Source: Clostridia bacterium
Lineage (GTDB): Bacteria; Bacillota; Clostridia; Oscillospirales; Acutalibacteraceae
Assembly: GCA_017516445.1 (NCBI GenBank)
Contig: JAFXCZ010000002.1
Location: 1 to 64,000 of the forward strand
DNA length: 64,000 bases
Reading direction: 5' to 3'
Part shown: positions 50,091-58,923 of the stretch, one piece after another
Position numbering within the stretch: the first letter of the stretch is position 1
Layout: each line of letters opens with the position of its first letter
Notes under the pieces: generated by a model
The model's database searches: none
The model's input: the letters and a program-made list of their open reading frames with translations, nothing else
Told to the model about the DNA's origin: nothing
Made by a program: the position numbers and the translations under genes

Positions 50091-50909
50091 ATGCTTGATA
50101 TTTTAAAATCTATAATACTTGGTATTATAGAGGGTATAACCGAATGGCTCCCCATAAGCAGTACAGGACATCTTATTGTGGCTGATGAGTTTATAAAGCT
50201 AAATATGTCTAAGGATTTTATGGATATGTTTAATGTGGTTATCCAGCTTGGCGCAATTTTAGCTGTTGTGGTAATCTACTTTAAGCAAATGTGGCCCTTT
50301 TCTCTTAAAAAAGAGGAGCATTACATAAAAAAAGACACCTTTTCGATGTGGTTTAAGGTTATAGTAGCAATTCTTCCTGCCGCTGTAATCGGTATCCCGC
50401 TTGATGATTTTTTTGAAGAAAAGCTACATAATTATATCGTAGTGGCTCTTGCACTTATAGTTTACGGTATAGCATTTATCTTTATTGAAAAGCGTAATAA
50501 AAGCTTAAAGCCAAAGGTGCAAAGCATTGCCGAAATAACCTATAAGGATGCTTTGCTTATAGGCTGTTTTCAGGCGCTGTCTTTAATCCCTGGCACTTCA
50601 AGAAGCGGCTCTACAATTCTCGGCGCAATTTTAATCGGTGTGTCGCGTGTTGCCGCAGCAGAATTTAGCTTTTATATGGCGGTGCCTGTTATGTTCGGCG
50701 CAAGCGCAATTAAGCTTTTGAAGTTTGGCTTCAATTTTACCGGTGCACAAATGACTATTTTGCTTGTGGGTATGCTCACCGCCTTTGTGGTTTCGGTAAT
50801 TGCCATTAAGTTCTTAATGTCGTATATTAAAAGGCGTGACTTTACGGCTTTCGGTTATTACCGTATAATTTTAGGTATTATAGTTTTGCTTTACTTTGTT
50901 TTAAAATAG
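50091..50909 (+). CDS. uppP: Undecaprenyl-diphosphatase (UppP/BacA)
   Basis: 272 residues, seven to eight membrane segments. Active-site motifs EGITEWLPISSTGHLIVAD and PGTSRSGSTILGAILIGVSR are complete. It recycles the undecaprenyl carrier for wall polymer synthesis and lowers bacitracin sensitivity. Eleven bases before the esterase gene, so probably co-transcribed. Confidence 0.95.
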   Translation: MLDILKSIILGIIEGITEWLPISSTGHLIVADEFIKLNMSKDFMDMFNVVIQLGAILAVVVIYFKQMWPFSLKKEEHYIKKDTFSMWFKVIVAILPAAVIGIPLDDFFEEKLHNYIVVALALIVYGIAFIFIEKRNKSLKPKVQSIAEITYKDALLIGCFQALSLIPGTSRSGSTILGAILIGVSRVAAAEFSFYMAVPVMFGASAIKLLKFGFNFTGAQMTILLVGMLTAFVVSVIAIKFLMSYIKRRDFTAFGYYRIILGIIVLLYFVLK

Positions 50910-50919
50910 GAGAATAGAA

Positions 50920-51750
50920 ATGATTTTTAAGAAGTTACAGTTAAAGGATTATTTTCCGTTTTTAGCCGAAAGCGGCGCTAACCCCACGTTAGATATATAT
51001 TTACCTGACGAGGTTATGAATCGCCCCGATTTTAAAAGACCTTCAATGCTTATCTGCCCAGGCGGTGGCTATGCTATGTGTTCTCCGCGCGAGGCAGAGC
51101 CAATTGCACTTCACCTTTTGCCCGAAGGCTTTAATGTTTTTATTTTGTGGTATACCTGTGCTCCGGCTAAGTTCCCAACCCAAATTCGTGAGGTTGCCGC
51201 CGCAATGGAGCTTATATATAAAAACGCAGAAGAATGGAAGTGCGATACCGATAAAATTTCTATAATGGGCTTCTCCGCAGGCGGTCATTTAGCAGGTCAC
51301 TACAGCACAATGTTCGACTGTAAAGAGGTGCGTGAGCTTTTCCCCGAAAGCAAGGCACCAAACGGCGCAGTACTTTGTTATCCGGTTATTACAGCTACAA
51401 AGGGCAAGTGTCACCAAGGAAGTTTTCAAAATTTAGTGGGACACTATCCTTTAACTGAGGATGAGATGCGTTATTTCAGTCTTGAATACTGTGTAAAGGA
51501 GAATACTCCGCCTGCGTTTATCTGGCACACCGCTGAGGATACTTGTGTTCCTGTTTATTCAAGCCTTGCTTATGCTACCGCTTTAAGTGAGCATAAAATT
51601 CCGTTTGAATTAAAGATTTTCCCTCATGGCACACACGGTCTTGCAACCTCTGACAATCAAACCGTAACTTCAAATGAGCGCTTTTGCGCCTATAATCACC
51701 AATGGCTGTCAGAAGCTAAAAAGTGGCTTAAATATATGAATTTAGCATAA
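50920..51750 (+). CDS. Alpha/beta hydrolase (acetylesterase-like)
   Basis: 276 residues, no signal peptide. Nucleophile Ser in IMGFSAGGHLAG, oxyanion region CPGGGYAMCSPREA, Asp in HTAEDTCVP and His in PHGTHGLA. The family includes cytoplasmic xylan or oligosaccharide acetylesterases (CE-like). It could deacetylate imported oligosaccharides or, given uppP next door, have no functional link at all. AGGAG ribosome site. Confidence 0.88.
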   Translation: MIFKKLQLKDYFPFLAESGANPTLDIYLPDEVMNRPDFKRPSMLICPGGGYAMCSPREAEPIALHLLPEGFNVFILWYTCAPAKFPTQIREVAAAMELIYKNAEEWKCDTDKISIMGFSAGGHLAGHYSTMFDCKEVRELFPESKAPNGAVLCYPVITATKGKCHQGSFQNLVGHYPLTEDEMRYFSLEYCVKENTPPAFIWHTAEDTCVPVYSSLAYATALSEHKIPFELKIFPHGTHGLATSDNQTVTSNERFCAYNHQWLSEAKKWLKYMNLA

Positions 51751-51753
51751 CAA

Positions 51754-51789
51754 AACCTCCATTGATACACCGTATCAATGGAGGTTTTA
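51754..51789 (+). terminator. Terminator of uppP-esterase unit
   Basis: AAAACCTCCATTGATAC and GTATCAATGGAGGTTTT around ACC. Confidence 0.85.
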
Positions 51790-51810
51790 GTATTTTAAAA
51801 ATTTTAAATT

Positions 51811-52020
51811 AAAAAAGCTTCCCGCTTTACCGTATCGTGCTTTGATGATAACCTAGCGATAGCCAGGTGGGTGCCCGCCGTACAGCTTCGCGCTCCCTTC
51901 TTCCGAACTCGGCACCGCCGCGGGAGGTCTGCAAGCCCACTGTGCGAGAAAGGGCCCCAAAATAAAAGTTGTAGGGTTATATAAAGCACGACACGGTAAA
52001 ACAGGAAGTCGAATGTTATA
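51811..52020 (-). ncRNA. ssrS: Probable 6S RNA (SsrS)
   Basis: Minus-strand transcript of about 200 bases ending in a T-run. The ends form a stem of ~26 pairs (CTTCC-GTTTTACCGT-TCGTGCTTT type with AAAGCACGA-ACGGTAAA-GGAAG). Inside are a large asymmetric bubble, a small hairpin CCTGGC-TATC-GCTAGG on its 3' side, and a long terminal arm (GTGGG/CCCAC, CTCCC/GGGAG). This closing stem, central bubble and terminal arm is the 6S architecture, which mimics an open promoter to trap RNA polymerase. It lacks the SRP RNA or tmRNA signatures. A minus-strand promoter precedes it. Confidence 0.65.
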
Positions 52021-52026
52021 TATTTT

Positions 52027-52054
52027 ATTATATCAAAAAATTAAAAAAATTCAA
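52027..52054 (-). promoter_or_regulatory. Promoter of the 6S-like RNA
   Basis: On the minus strand TTGAAT, 16-base spacer, TATAAT. Back to back with the riboswitch promoter: the two -35 boxes are seven bases apart. Confidence 0.65.
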
Positions 52055-52060
52055 TATGTA

Positions 52061-52089
52061 TTGACATACATTTTTTGGAATGATATAAT
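52061..52089 (+). promoter_or_regulatory. Promoter of the cobalamin riboswitch operon
   Basis: TTGACA, 17-base spacer, TATAAT: full consensus match. Confidence 0.8.
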
Positions 52090-52115
52090 TTAAATGCTTT
52101 AAGCAGAGGCTTTTG

Positions 52116-52308
52116 GTGACAAATGCGTTATTTGTCTTAAATCGGAATAAGGGTGCAATTCCCTTGCGAACTCGTCGCCGTAATTTGTGTTAAAGCTCTT
52201 CATTATGTCACTGCATTTTTTGTGGGAAGGCGAAGAGCTGGAGAAACCCGAAACTCTCGCACAATAAGTCGGAATACGAGCCGGAAGCTGTCGGTACAAA
52301 TGTGTCAC
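52116..52308 (+). promoter_or_regulatory. Cobalamin riboswitch
   Basis: Aptamer closed by GTGACA/TGTCAC. Key blocks in order: AAGGGTGCAATTCCCTTGCG (P4 region), CTCGTCGCCGTAA, CACTGCATTTTTTGTGGGAAG followed by GCGAAGAGC (the CACTG and GGGAAGG landmarks), GAGAAACCCGAA, and AAGTCGGAATACGAGCC (the final AGTC-GGA-ACGxGCC block). Directly followed by a hairpin that can act as terminator and covers the ribosome site. Confidence 0.85.
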
Positions 52309-52377
52309 GAGTTATTGACGATGTATTCGAGTTTAGAAGCCTTTATTTGTATTGTGGTATTCTAAAATTGTTTATAT

Positions 52378-52425
52378 CTCCTTTTGTATTGGCGCTTAAA
52401 AGTACAATACAAAAGGAGTTTTTTT
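52378..52425 (+). terminator. Riboswitch expression platform: terminator with embedded Shine-Dalgarno
   Basis: CTCCTTTTGTATTG pairs perfectly with CAATACAAAAGGAG around a 13-base loop, then TTTTTTT. The 3' arm contains AAAAGGAG, the ribosome site of the next gene, so the fold blocks both transcription and translation. Confidence 0.85.
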
Positions 52426-52427
52426 AA

Positions 52428-52820
52428 ATGAAAAAGAAAGGTCTAATTATTACGCTATCGGTAGTTTTAGTGGCCGTTATCGCTGTGTTTGGTGTGTTGC
52501 TTGCAATGGGCAAGCTTGATTTTCAGGCGGGCGATAAGGACATAACTGTTACAGTAGTGTATAAGGACAAAACCCAAAAGGAATTTGAAATTTCCACAGA
52601 AGCCGAAAATCTTGGTGATGCATTGCTCGAAAAAGGGCTTGTAACCGAGGAAGAGCACAAAACAGGCTATTATTTGCATATTGATGGTGTAAGAGCCGAT
52701 TATACGCTTGACAAGGCTTGGTGGTGCGTTACAAAAAGCGGTGAAATGACAACGGTAGGTGCTAATGAATTGCCTATTGCAGACGGTGACAGCTTTGAAA
52801 TCACACACTCGCCTGCATAA
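52428..52820 (+). CDS. DUF4430 protein under B12 control
   Basis: 130 residues. N-terminal membrane anchor or signal (residues ~5-27, no lipobox Cys), then a DUF4430 domain of ~95 residues: VTVVYKDKTQKEFEIST, GDALLEKGLV, GYYLHIDGVRADY, KAWWCVTKSG and PIADGDSFEITHSPA. The fold is shared with the beta domain of transcobalamin/intrinsic factor. With a cobalamin riboswitch upstream and an ECF S component overlapping downstream, a role in capturing a cobamide at the cell surface is likely but unproven. Confidence 0.85.
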   Translation: MKKKGLIITLSVVLVAVIAVFGVLLAMGKLDFQAGDKDITVTVVYKDKTQKEFEISTEAENLGDALLEKGLVTEEEHKTGYYLHIDGVRADYTLDKAWWCVTKSGEMTTVGANELPIADGDSFEITHSPA

Positions 52821-53295
52821 GCTGTTTGAGCTACTCACCCTTACGGTACTCGGTGTACTTATGTACGTATCGCAGGTGATAATGGCTTCGCTTCCTAATA
52901 TTGAGTTAGTTTCGTTTTTAATAATAATTACCGCACGAAAATTCGGTGTGAGCTCACTACTGTCGGTCTACATTTTTGTAGGACTTGAGGCTTTGACCTA
53001 CGGCTTAGCCGAATGGGTTATAAGCTACCTCTACATATGGGCTGTTTTGTGCCTTGCAGTTTGTATTTTGCGGAAAATTGACAGTTGTATTTTATTTACA
53101 CTCGTTTCGGGAATTTTCGGTTTATTATTCGGTACGCTTTGCTCGGTTCCGTCGTTTATTATGGGCGGTTTTGGGTACGGCATCAGTTGGATTATAAGAG
53201 GCATACCGTATGATTTTCTTCACTGCTTTGGTAATTCGTTGTTAACATTTTTGCTTTATAAACCGCTCACAAGGGCGCTTGATAAGGCAATTTAA
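52795..53295 (+). CDS. ECF transporter substrate-binding (S) component, likely for cobalamin
   Basis: About 166 residues with five to six membrane segments. I take a TTG start with CGGTGA five bases upstream, overlapping the DUF4430 gene by 26 bases in another frame; earlier starts are possible. The pattern (ASLPNIELVSFLIIITARKFG, then a WVISYLYIWAVLCL helix and GFGYGISWIIRGIPYDFLHC) matches S components of energy-coupling factor transporters. The shared T and A subunits must be encoded elsewhere. B12 riboswitch control points to a cobamide or precursor. Confidence 0.82.
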   Translation: MKSHTRLHKLFELLTLTVLGVLMYVSQVIMASLPNIELVSFLIIITARKFGVSSLLSVYIFVGLEALTYGLAEWVISYLYIWAVLCLAVCILRKIDSCILFTLVSGIFGLLFGTLCSVPSFIMGGFGYGISWIIRGIPYDFLHCFGNSLLTFLLYKPLTRALDKAI

Positions 53296-53305
53296 AGCGG
53301 AATTC

Positions 53306-53347
53306 TCTTGGCAGTAGAGTTTGATTTTCAACTCTACTGCCTGTTTT
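53306..53347 (+). terminator. Terminator of the B12 uptake operon
   Basis: GGCAGTAGAGTT and AACTCTACTGCC around TGATTTTC, then TGTTTTTTA. Confidence 0.9.
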
Positions 53348-53380
53348 TTAAGTTTAGAAAATTAATATCTGCCGATTATC

Positions 53381-53409
53381 TTGAAAAAATTCGGTCAATT
53401 ATGTATAAT
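53381..53409 (+). promoter_or_regulatory. Promoter of the DegV gene
   Basis: TTGAAA, 17-base spacer, TATAAT. Confidence 0.75.
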
Positions 53410-53438
53410 GAGGCTATCAAATTTTCGAAGGTGATATA

Positions 53439-54308
53439 ATGGCTTATAAAATTATTACCGACTCCTGCGCAAATCTTACTGACGAACAGATAGCAGAGTA
53501 CGGTGTGGAAATTCTTTCTTTAAAATATTATATTGGAGATACCGGCTTTGATAGTTATATTAAGGGTAAAAAGATTGACTACAGCCATGTTTACAAAATA
53601 TTAAGAGAAAAGGGAAAAATCACAACCTCGCTTGCTAACCGCGATGACTGTGACAAAACAATTCTTCCTGTTTTACAGGACGGATATGACGTTTTGGTTT
53701 TGGCTTTCTCGTCAGGTCTTTCGGGCACTTATCAGAATATCGTAAATTCTGCTGAGGATTATAAGGAAATGTTCCCTGAGCGCAAAATTATTGTTGTTGA
53801 TACCCTTTGTGCTTCTATGGGCGAAGGCTTGCTTGTAAAGTATGCGGTTGAAATGAAAAAACAGGGCAAAACAATGGAAGAGGTAGCCGAGTGGGTTGAA
53901 GATAACAAGCTTAAGCTTTGCCACACATTCACTCTTGATGACCTTTTCTTCTTAAAGCGCGGTGGCAGACTTTCCGGCACAAGCGCGGTATTCGGCTCGC
54001 TTATGAATATAAAACCGTTAATGCACGTAGCGGATGACGGTAAGCTTTACGTAACAGGTAAGGCTCGCGGCAGAAAGGCTGCTATAAACCACCTTATTGA
54101 ATCGGTTGGCGAAAAAGGTGTAGATGTCCAAAATCAAGAGATTTTTATAGTTCACGGTGACTGCGAGGACGAAGCCAAGATTATCGGTGAAGAGGTTAAA
54201 AAGCGCTACAATGTAAAAAATGTAGTTTATAACTGCTTAGACCCCGTAATTGTTTCTCACTCCGGCCCTGGCACCCTTGCAATATTCTTTATGGGTGATA
54301 AAAGATAA
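53439..54308 (+). CDS. DegV family fatty-acid-binding protein
   Basis: 289 residues. Motifs [38 protein letters not shown] and [12 protein letters not shown] are the DegV landmarks. Relatives (FakB) hold a fatty acid for phosphorylation by the kinase FakA before its use in phospholipid synthesis; no fakA is nearby. Single gene with its own promoter and terminator. Confidence 0.92.
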   Translation: MAYKIITDSCANLTDEQIAEYGVEILSLKYYIGDTGFDSYIKGKKIDYSHVYKILREKGKITTSLANRDDCDKTILPVLQDGYDVLVLAFSSGLSGTYQNIVNSAEDYKEMFPERKIIVVDTLCASMGEGLLVKYAVEMKKQGKTMEEVAEWVEDNKLKLCHTFTLDDLFFLKRGGRLSGTSAVFGSLMNIKPLMHVADDGKLYVTGKARGRKAAINHLIESVGEKGVDVQNQEIFIVHGDCEDEAKIIGEEVKKRYNVKNVVYNCLDPVIVSHSGPGTLAIFFMGDKR

Positions 54309-54314
54309 ACTTAA

Positions 54315-54341
54315 AGACCGCTTCAGCGGTCTTTTTTATTG
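54315..54341 (+). terminator. Terminator of the DegV gene
   Basis: AAAGACCGC-TTCA-GCGGTCTTT followed by TTTATT. Confidence 0.85.
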
Positions 54342-54401
54342 ATTTTATCTTGTTTTTGTGTTAAGATATTTTTGAAAATGTGAAAATACAGGAGATTGGA
54401 T

Positions 54402-55154
54402 ATGCAGTTAGTTTTAATTACGGCTTTAGGCGTGGGCGGTGCTACCGTCATCGGCGCAATTATAGGCTTTGCTTTTAAGAATATATCACACAAATTGGCA
54501 GATATAATTCTTTCCTTTGCGGCAGGTGTTATGCTTGCTGCGGCAGTGTTGGGACTTATTTTACCGTCGGTAGAGCTTGGCGGTAAATATGGTGTTTTTA
54601 TTACCGTTCTTGGAATTTTTGTGGGTGCTCTGTTTCTCAATTTTATTGATAAGCTGGTCCCTCATTTGCATAAGTTTGTCGGTCCCGATATTGAAAAACA
54701 CAATAATGCTGATTTATCCAAGGTTTTGCTTTTCGTGCTGGCAATAGCAATTCACAATTTGCCCGAGGGTATTGCTGCAGGTGTCGGCTTTGGTTCGGGC
54801 GATGTAAAGGGTGCGCTTATGATTGCGGGAGGCATAGCTTTGCAGAATATTCCTGAAGGCGTAGTTATTATAAGTCCTATGCTAGCTGCCGGCGTGAGTG
54901 CGAAAAGAACCTTTGCTTGCGCAGTTATAACAGGTGTGGTTGAGGTTGTTGGCACCTTCATAGGTTATTTTGCAGTTAACGTTGCATCATTTATTTTGCC
55001 TTTCGCTCTTGCTTTTGCGGGTGGAACAATGCTTTATGTAATAAGTGATGAAATGATACTTGAAACCCATGCTCACGGTAGCGAACGCGCCGCAACATAT
55101 TCACTGCTTGTTGGCTTTTGTGTAATGCTTATAACCGATGTTTTGTTAGGGTAA
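54402..55154 (+). CDS. ZIP family divalent metal transporter
   Basis: 250 residues, eight membrane segments. The metal-site helices carry HNLPEGIAAGVGFG and QNIPEGVVIISP, and MLYVISDEMILETHAHG is conserved in the last third. Imports zinc, iron or similar ions; in this group usually annotated as zinc transporter. ATG taken seven bases after AGGAG. Confidence 0.92.
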   Translation: MQLVLITALGVGGATVIGAIIGFAFKNISHKLADIILSFAAGVMLAAAVLGLILPSVELGGKYGVFITVLGIFVGALFLNFIDKLVPHLHKFVGPDIEKHNNADLSKVLLFVLAIAIHNLPEGIAAGVGFGSGDVKGALMIAGGIALQNIPEGVVIISPMLAAGVSAKRTFACAVITGVVEVVGTFIGYFAVNVASFILPFALAFAGGTMLYVISDEMILETHAHGSERAATYSLLVGFCVMLITDVLLG

Positions 55155-55206
55155 AAAATATTAATAAATTGCGCTATAAAAGGGTAAACCAAAATATAGA
55201 CTACGG

Positions 55207-55235
55207 TTGACATTTGAGGGGCTTTTTGCTACAAT
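55207..55235 (+). promoter_or_regulatory. Promoter of the trans-sulfuration gene
   Basis: TTGACA, 17-base spacer, TACAAT. Confidence 0.7.
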
Positions 55236-55284
55236 TATTTTGTAAATTTATGTAATTTTTTATTTGAAAGGCGGACTTTTTGGG

Positions 55285-56469
55285 ATGAAAAATTTTAGTA
55301 ATTATAAGGATTACAGCTTGAAACAGGATTTGCATATTGAATCTAAGGTAGTTCACGGTGCTCTGGGCTGTGAGCCGCTTACAGGTGCTGTAAGTATGCC
55401 TATTTTCCAGTCGGCAACCTTCCGCCATCCCGAGCTTGGAAATTCTACAGGTTTTGACTACAGCCGTCTTGAAAACCCCACCCGTCAGGAATTGGAACGC
55501 ACAATGGCTATTCTTGAGGGCGGTATAAAGGGCTTTGCTTTTTCAAGCGGACAGGCTGCCAATATGGCGGTATTTTCGCTTTTAGACGTAGGTGACCACG
55601 TTGTAATGTCAGATGATATTTACGGCGGCACTTCACGTATAATTAATGATATTTTCGGTAAATACGGCATTACACACACCTGTGTTGATATGTCGGATTT
55701 GGAGGCTGTTAAAGCTGCTATTACCCCTAAAACAAAAATGCTGTTTGTTGAAACTCCAACCAACCCTTGTATGAAGGTTGCAGACATTCGCGCGGTTTCA
55801 GATATTGCAAGGGCTATCGGTGCGCTGACAGTTGTTGATAACACCTTTTTAACCCCTTATTTCCAGCAGCCGCTAAACTTAGGTGCAGATATTGTAACCC
55901 ACAGCTCTACAAAGTATTTAGGCGGTCATAATGATACCATTTCGGGTATAGTGGTTATAAAGGATGACGAGGACATCGTATCAAAGGTACGTGTTCATAT
56001 TAAATCGCACGGCAGTCAGTTATCGCCTATGGATAGCTGGCTTGTGCTTCGCGGTATAAAAACGTTGGCTGTTCGTATGGACAAGCATAATGAGAATGCT
56101 TTGAAGGTAGCAAACTGGCTTCGCACACAGCCTAAAGTTAAAAAGGTTTATTATGTAGGCTTTTCTGACCATAGAGATTATGAGATTACCAAAAAGCAGA
56201 CAACAGGCTTTGGCGGTATGATTTCCTTTGCGGTGGATAGTTTTGAAACGGTTAAAAAGATTCTTAAAAATGTAGATTTGGTTATGTTTGCCGAAAGCCT
56301 TGGCGGTACCGAAACCCTTATCACATATCCTACCACCCAGACACACGAGGATACACCTAAGGAAATGAAAGAGGCTTTGGGTATTGATGAATGTTTCTTG
56401 CGTTTATCGGTTGGTATTGAAAATGCCGATGATATAATTGCTGATTTGGAAAGAGCGATAAATTCGTAA
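55285..56469 (+). CDS. Trans-sulfuration PLP enzyme (cystathionine synthase/lyase family)
   Basis: 394 residues. ATG after GGCGG. PLP lysine in THSSTKYLGGHNDT; other family segments YSRLENPTRQELERTMA, SSGQAANMAVF and ETPTNPCMKVADI. Cystathionine gamma-synthase, gamma-lyase, O-acetylhomoserine sulfhydrylase and methionine gamma-lyase cannot be separated safely by eye. Followed 11 bases later by dapF and then murE, so it may be the first gene of a three-gene run. Confidence 0.88.
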   Translation: MKNFSNYKDYSLKQDLHIESKVVHGALGCEPLTGAVSMPIFQSATFRHPELGNSTGFDYSRLENPTRQELERTMAILEGGIKGFAFSSGQAANMAVFSLLDVGDHVVMSDDIYGGTSRIINDIFGKYGITHTCVDMSDLEAVKAAITPKTKMLFVETPTNPCMKVADIRAVSDIARAIGALTVVDNTFLTPYFQQPLNLGADIVTHSSTKYLGGHNDTISGIVVIKDDEDIVSKVRVHIKSHGSQLSPMDSWLVLRGIKTLAVRMDKHNENALKVANWLRTQPKVKKVYYVGFSDHRDYEITKKQTTGFGGMISFAVDSFETVKKILKNVDLVMFAESLGGTETLITYPTTQTHEDTPKEMKEALGIDECFLRLSVGIENADDIIADLERAINS

Positions 56470-56480
56470 AGGAATATAAA

Positions 56481-57374
56481 ATGAGATTTACTAAAATGCA
56501 GGCGTTCGGTAACGATTATGTTTATATTGACGCCATAAATCAAAAATTGCCCAATTTATCGGCGCTTGCACGTTTTGTAAGTGACCGTCATTTCGCAATA
56601 GGCTCGGACGGTATGGTGCTTATCTGCCCGTCCAGTAAGGCGGATTTTCGTATGCGTATGTTTAACCCCGACGGCACCGAGGGTGAAATGTGCGGTAATG
56701 CACTTCGCAGTGTGGGTAAGTATGTTTACGACCACGCGCTTACCGATAAGACCGAGCTTACAATAGAAACCCTTGGCGGTATTCAGCATTTGTGGCTTAC
56801 GGTGGAAAATCGTGATGCGCGTGACGGTGAACGCCAAATGCCCTATAAAAACCGCGGTTTTGTCAGCAATATAAGGGCAAATATCGGCAAACCAAGGCTT
56901 GATACTAAGGTTATTCCTGTGCTGAGTGAAAATGAAAAGTTTGTTGAACAGCCGGTCGAAATTCTGGATAAAACCTTTAACATAACCGCAGTATCGTGGG
57001 GTAATCCGCATACGGCTATGTTTGTAAGCGACCTTAATTTTGATGTTCATAAATACGGCAGAGAAATTGAATATAAAACCGAACTTTTTCCAAATAAAAC
57101 AAATGTCACCTTTGCGCAGCTTATAAGCCGCGATTATATAAAAATCCGCGAGTGGGAACGCGGCACAGGGGAAACTATCGGTTGTGGTACAGGCTGTGCT
57201 ACGGCTGTTGTGGCAGGTGTGCTTACGGGTAGGTGTGACCGCACTGTCACGGTAGAACAAATCGGCGGACCGCTTTTAATCGAGTGGGATGAAAAGACAG
57301 GCGATATGTTTATGACGGGTGAAAGCCACAATGTTTTTGAAGGTGAAATCGATATTACTCATTTAGGAGATTAA
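56481..57374 (+). CDS. dapF: Diaminopimelate epimerase
   Basis: 297 residues. Opening MQAFGNDYVYID, the two catalytic cysteines in GEMCGNALRSVGKY and IGCGTGCATAVVAG, and RERG-like segment IREWERGTGETIGCG. Converts LL-DAP to meso-DAP for peptidoglycan and lysine. One base separates it from murE, whose enzyme uses the product. Confidence 0.95.
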   Translation: MRFTKMQAFGNDYVYIDAINQKLPNLSALARFVSDRHFAIGSDGMVLICPSSKADFRMRMFNPDGTEGEMCGNALRSVGKYVYDHALTDKTELTIETLGGIQHLWLTVENRDARDGERQMPYKNRGFVSNIRANIGKPRLDTKVIPVLSENEKFVEQPVEILDKTFNITAVSWGNPHTAMFVSDLNFDVHKYGREIEYKTELFPNKTNVTFAQLISRDYIKIREWERGTGETIGCGTGCATAVVAGVLTGRCDRTVTVEQIGGPLLIEWDEKTGDMFMTGESHNVFEGEIDITHLGD

Positions 57375-57375
57375 A

Positions 57376-58842
57376 ATGAAACTCGCAGAGATTTTAAAAA
57401 ATACTGAGTGCACTCTTCTACAAGGTGCACTTGATGCTGAAATCACCGATATTATATACGACTCACGCAAGCTCACTGTAGGTTGCGTGTTTGTTTGTAT
57501 GGTGGGAGCGGTTGTTGACGGACACAGCTTTATTACCGACGCGGTAGAAAAAGGCGCCGTGGCGGTGGTTGTTGAAAGGGAAGTAGAAAATATTCCCGAA
57601 AATGTAGCAGTAATTAAGGTTGCGTCTTCGCGTAAAGCCTTGGCGCTTATGTCGGCACAGTTTTTCGGCAACCCTGCAAAAGAGCTTGTAACAATCGGTC
57701 TTACGGGTACTAAGGGTAAGACCACTACTACTTATATGATAAAAAGCGTGCTTGAAAGCGCGGGATTTAAGGCAGGGCTTATAGGCACAACGGGTGTTTT
57801 AATCGGTGACCAAAAGCTGCCTACAAAAAACACTACACCCGAGTCTTACGAGCTTCATAAAATATTCAGGACTATGGTTGATAAGGGCTGTAAATATGCT
57901 GTTATGGAGGTTTCTTCCCAAGGGCTCAAGCTTGACCGCACTTTAGGGATTGAGTTTGATTACGGTATTTTCACAAACCTTTCACCCGACCATATCGGCC
58001 CTAACGAGCATGAAAGCTTTGAAGAGTATACCGAATGTAAGAGTAGGCTTTTCCGTCAGTGTAAGACCGCAATTGTTAATGCTGATGACGAGCACAGTCA
58101 AGAGGTTTTAAAGGGGCACACCTGTAAGGTGCTAACCTATTCTGCAAAAGCGGATGCCGATTTAAAGGCGGAGAATATTGAGTTTATAAGGGACGGCGCC
58201 AAGCTTGGTATGCGCTTTAATGTAAAGGGTAAGGCAGACACCGCTGTTACTATATACACCCCTGGTCTTTTCTCGGTTTACAACAGCCTTGTAACTATTC
58301 TTTGTTGCGCGCTTTTAGGCGTGAAAACCGAGGATATTTTAAAGGGGCTTATTGAGGTTAAGGTAAAAGGCAGGGTGGAAATTGTTCCTTGTAGTGATGA
58401 TTTTTCGGTTATAATCGATTATGCCCATAATGAAGTAAGCACTAAGAGTGTGCTGACTACATTGCTTGAATACAAGCCCAACCGTCTTATATGTGTTTAC
58501 GGCGGCGGCGGTAACCGTTCAAGGCTTCGCCGTTACGATATGGGTGAGGTTACGGGAGCAATGGCAGATTTATGCGTGCTTACCGAAGATAATCCGCGTG
58601 ATGAGGATTTAAGACAGATTAATGACGATATTAAAATAGGTCTTGCAAAATCAAATGGTAAGTATATTGAGATTGATGACCGTAAGGAAGCTATAAAGTA
58701 TTGTATTGAAAATGCCCAGAAGGGTGATATGATTGTTCTTTTAGGAAAGGGACATCAAACTTACCAAGAGCGCAAGGGTGTAAAATACCATTTTGACGAG
58801 CGCGAAGCCGTAGCAGAAATTAAAGAAGAATTAGGTTTATAG
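57376..58842 (+). CDS. murE: UDP-MurNAc-tripeptide ligase, meso-DAP adding
   Basis: 488 residues. ATP loop GLTGTKGKTTTTYM, the KNTTPESYELHK substrate region, and the residues binding the third amino acid as TEDNPRDEDLRQI. DNPR predicts meso-diaminopimelate specificity rather than lysine (DNPA-type motifs), matching dapF next door. Adds DAP to UDP-MurNAc-L-Ala-D-Glu in the cytoplasm. Confidence 0.94.
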   Translation: MKLAEILKNTECTLLQGALDAEITDIIYDSRKLTVGCVFVCMVGAVVDGHSFITDAVEKGAVAVVVEREVENIPENVAVIKVASSRKALALMSAQFFGNPAKELVTIGLTGTKGKTTTTYMIKSVLESAGFKAGLIGTTGVLIGDQKLPTKNTTPESYELHKIFRTMVDKGCKYAVMEVSSQGLKLDRTLGIEFDYGIFTNLSPDHIGPNEHESFEEYTECKSRLFRQCKTAIVNADDEHSQEVLKGHTCKVLTYSAKADADLKAENIEFIRDGAKLGMRFNVKGKADTAVTIYTPGLFSVYNSLVTILCCALLGVKTEDILKGLIEVKVKGRVEIVPCSDDFSVIIDYAHNEVSTKSVLTTLLEYKPNRLICVYGGGGNRSRLRRYDMGEVTGAMADLCVLTEDNPRDEDLRQINDDIKIGLAKSNGKYIEIDDRKEAIKYCIENAQKGDMIVLLGKGHQTYQERKGVKYHFDEREAVAEIKEELGL

Positions 58843-58853
58843 TTTTTTTATAA

Positions 58854-58893
58854 CAAAGCCGTCCGCTTGAAAAAAGCGGGCGGCTTTGTCTTT
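58854..58893 (+). terminator. Terminator of the dapF-murE run
   Basis: ACAAAGCCGTCCGCTT and AAGCGGGCGGCTTTGT around GAAAA, one mismatch, then CTTTA. Confidence 0.8.
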
Positions 58894-58923
58894 ATATTTG
58901 AAAGAAGGGAAAATTGTGATAGT

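Noticed and set aside
51811..52020. SRP RNA, tmRNA or a protein gene in place of 6S RNA
   Set aside because: No SRP apical loop sequence, no tRNA-like domain, and frames here are short and lack ribosome sites.
56556..57260. 234-residue minus-strand frame inside dapF
   Set aside because: Long but antisense to intact dapF motifs; no ribosome site or family pattern.
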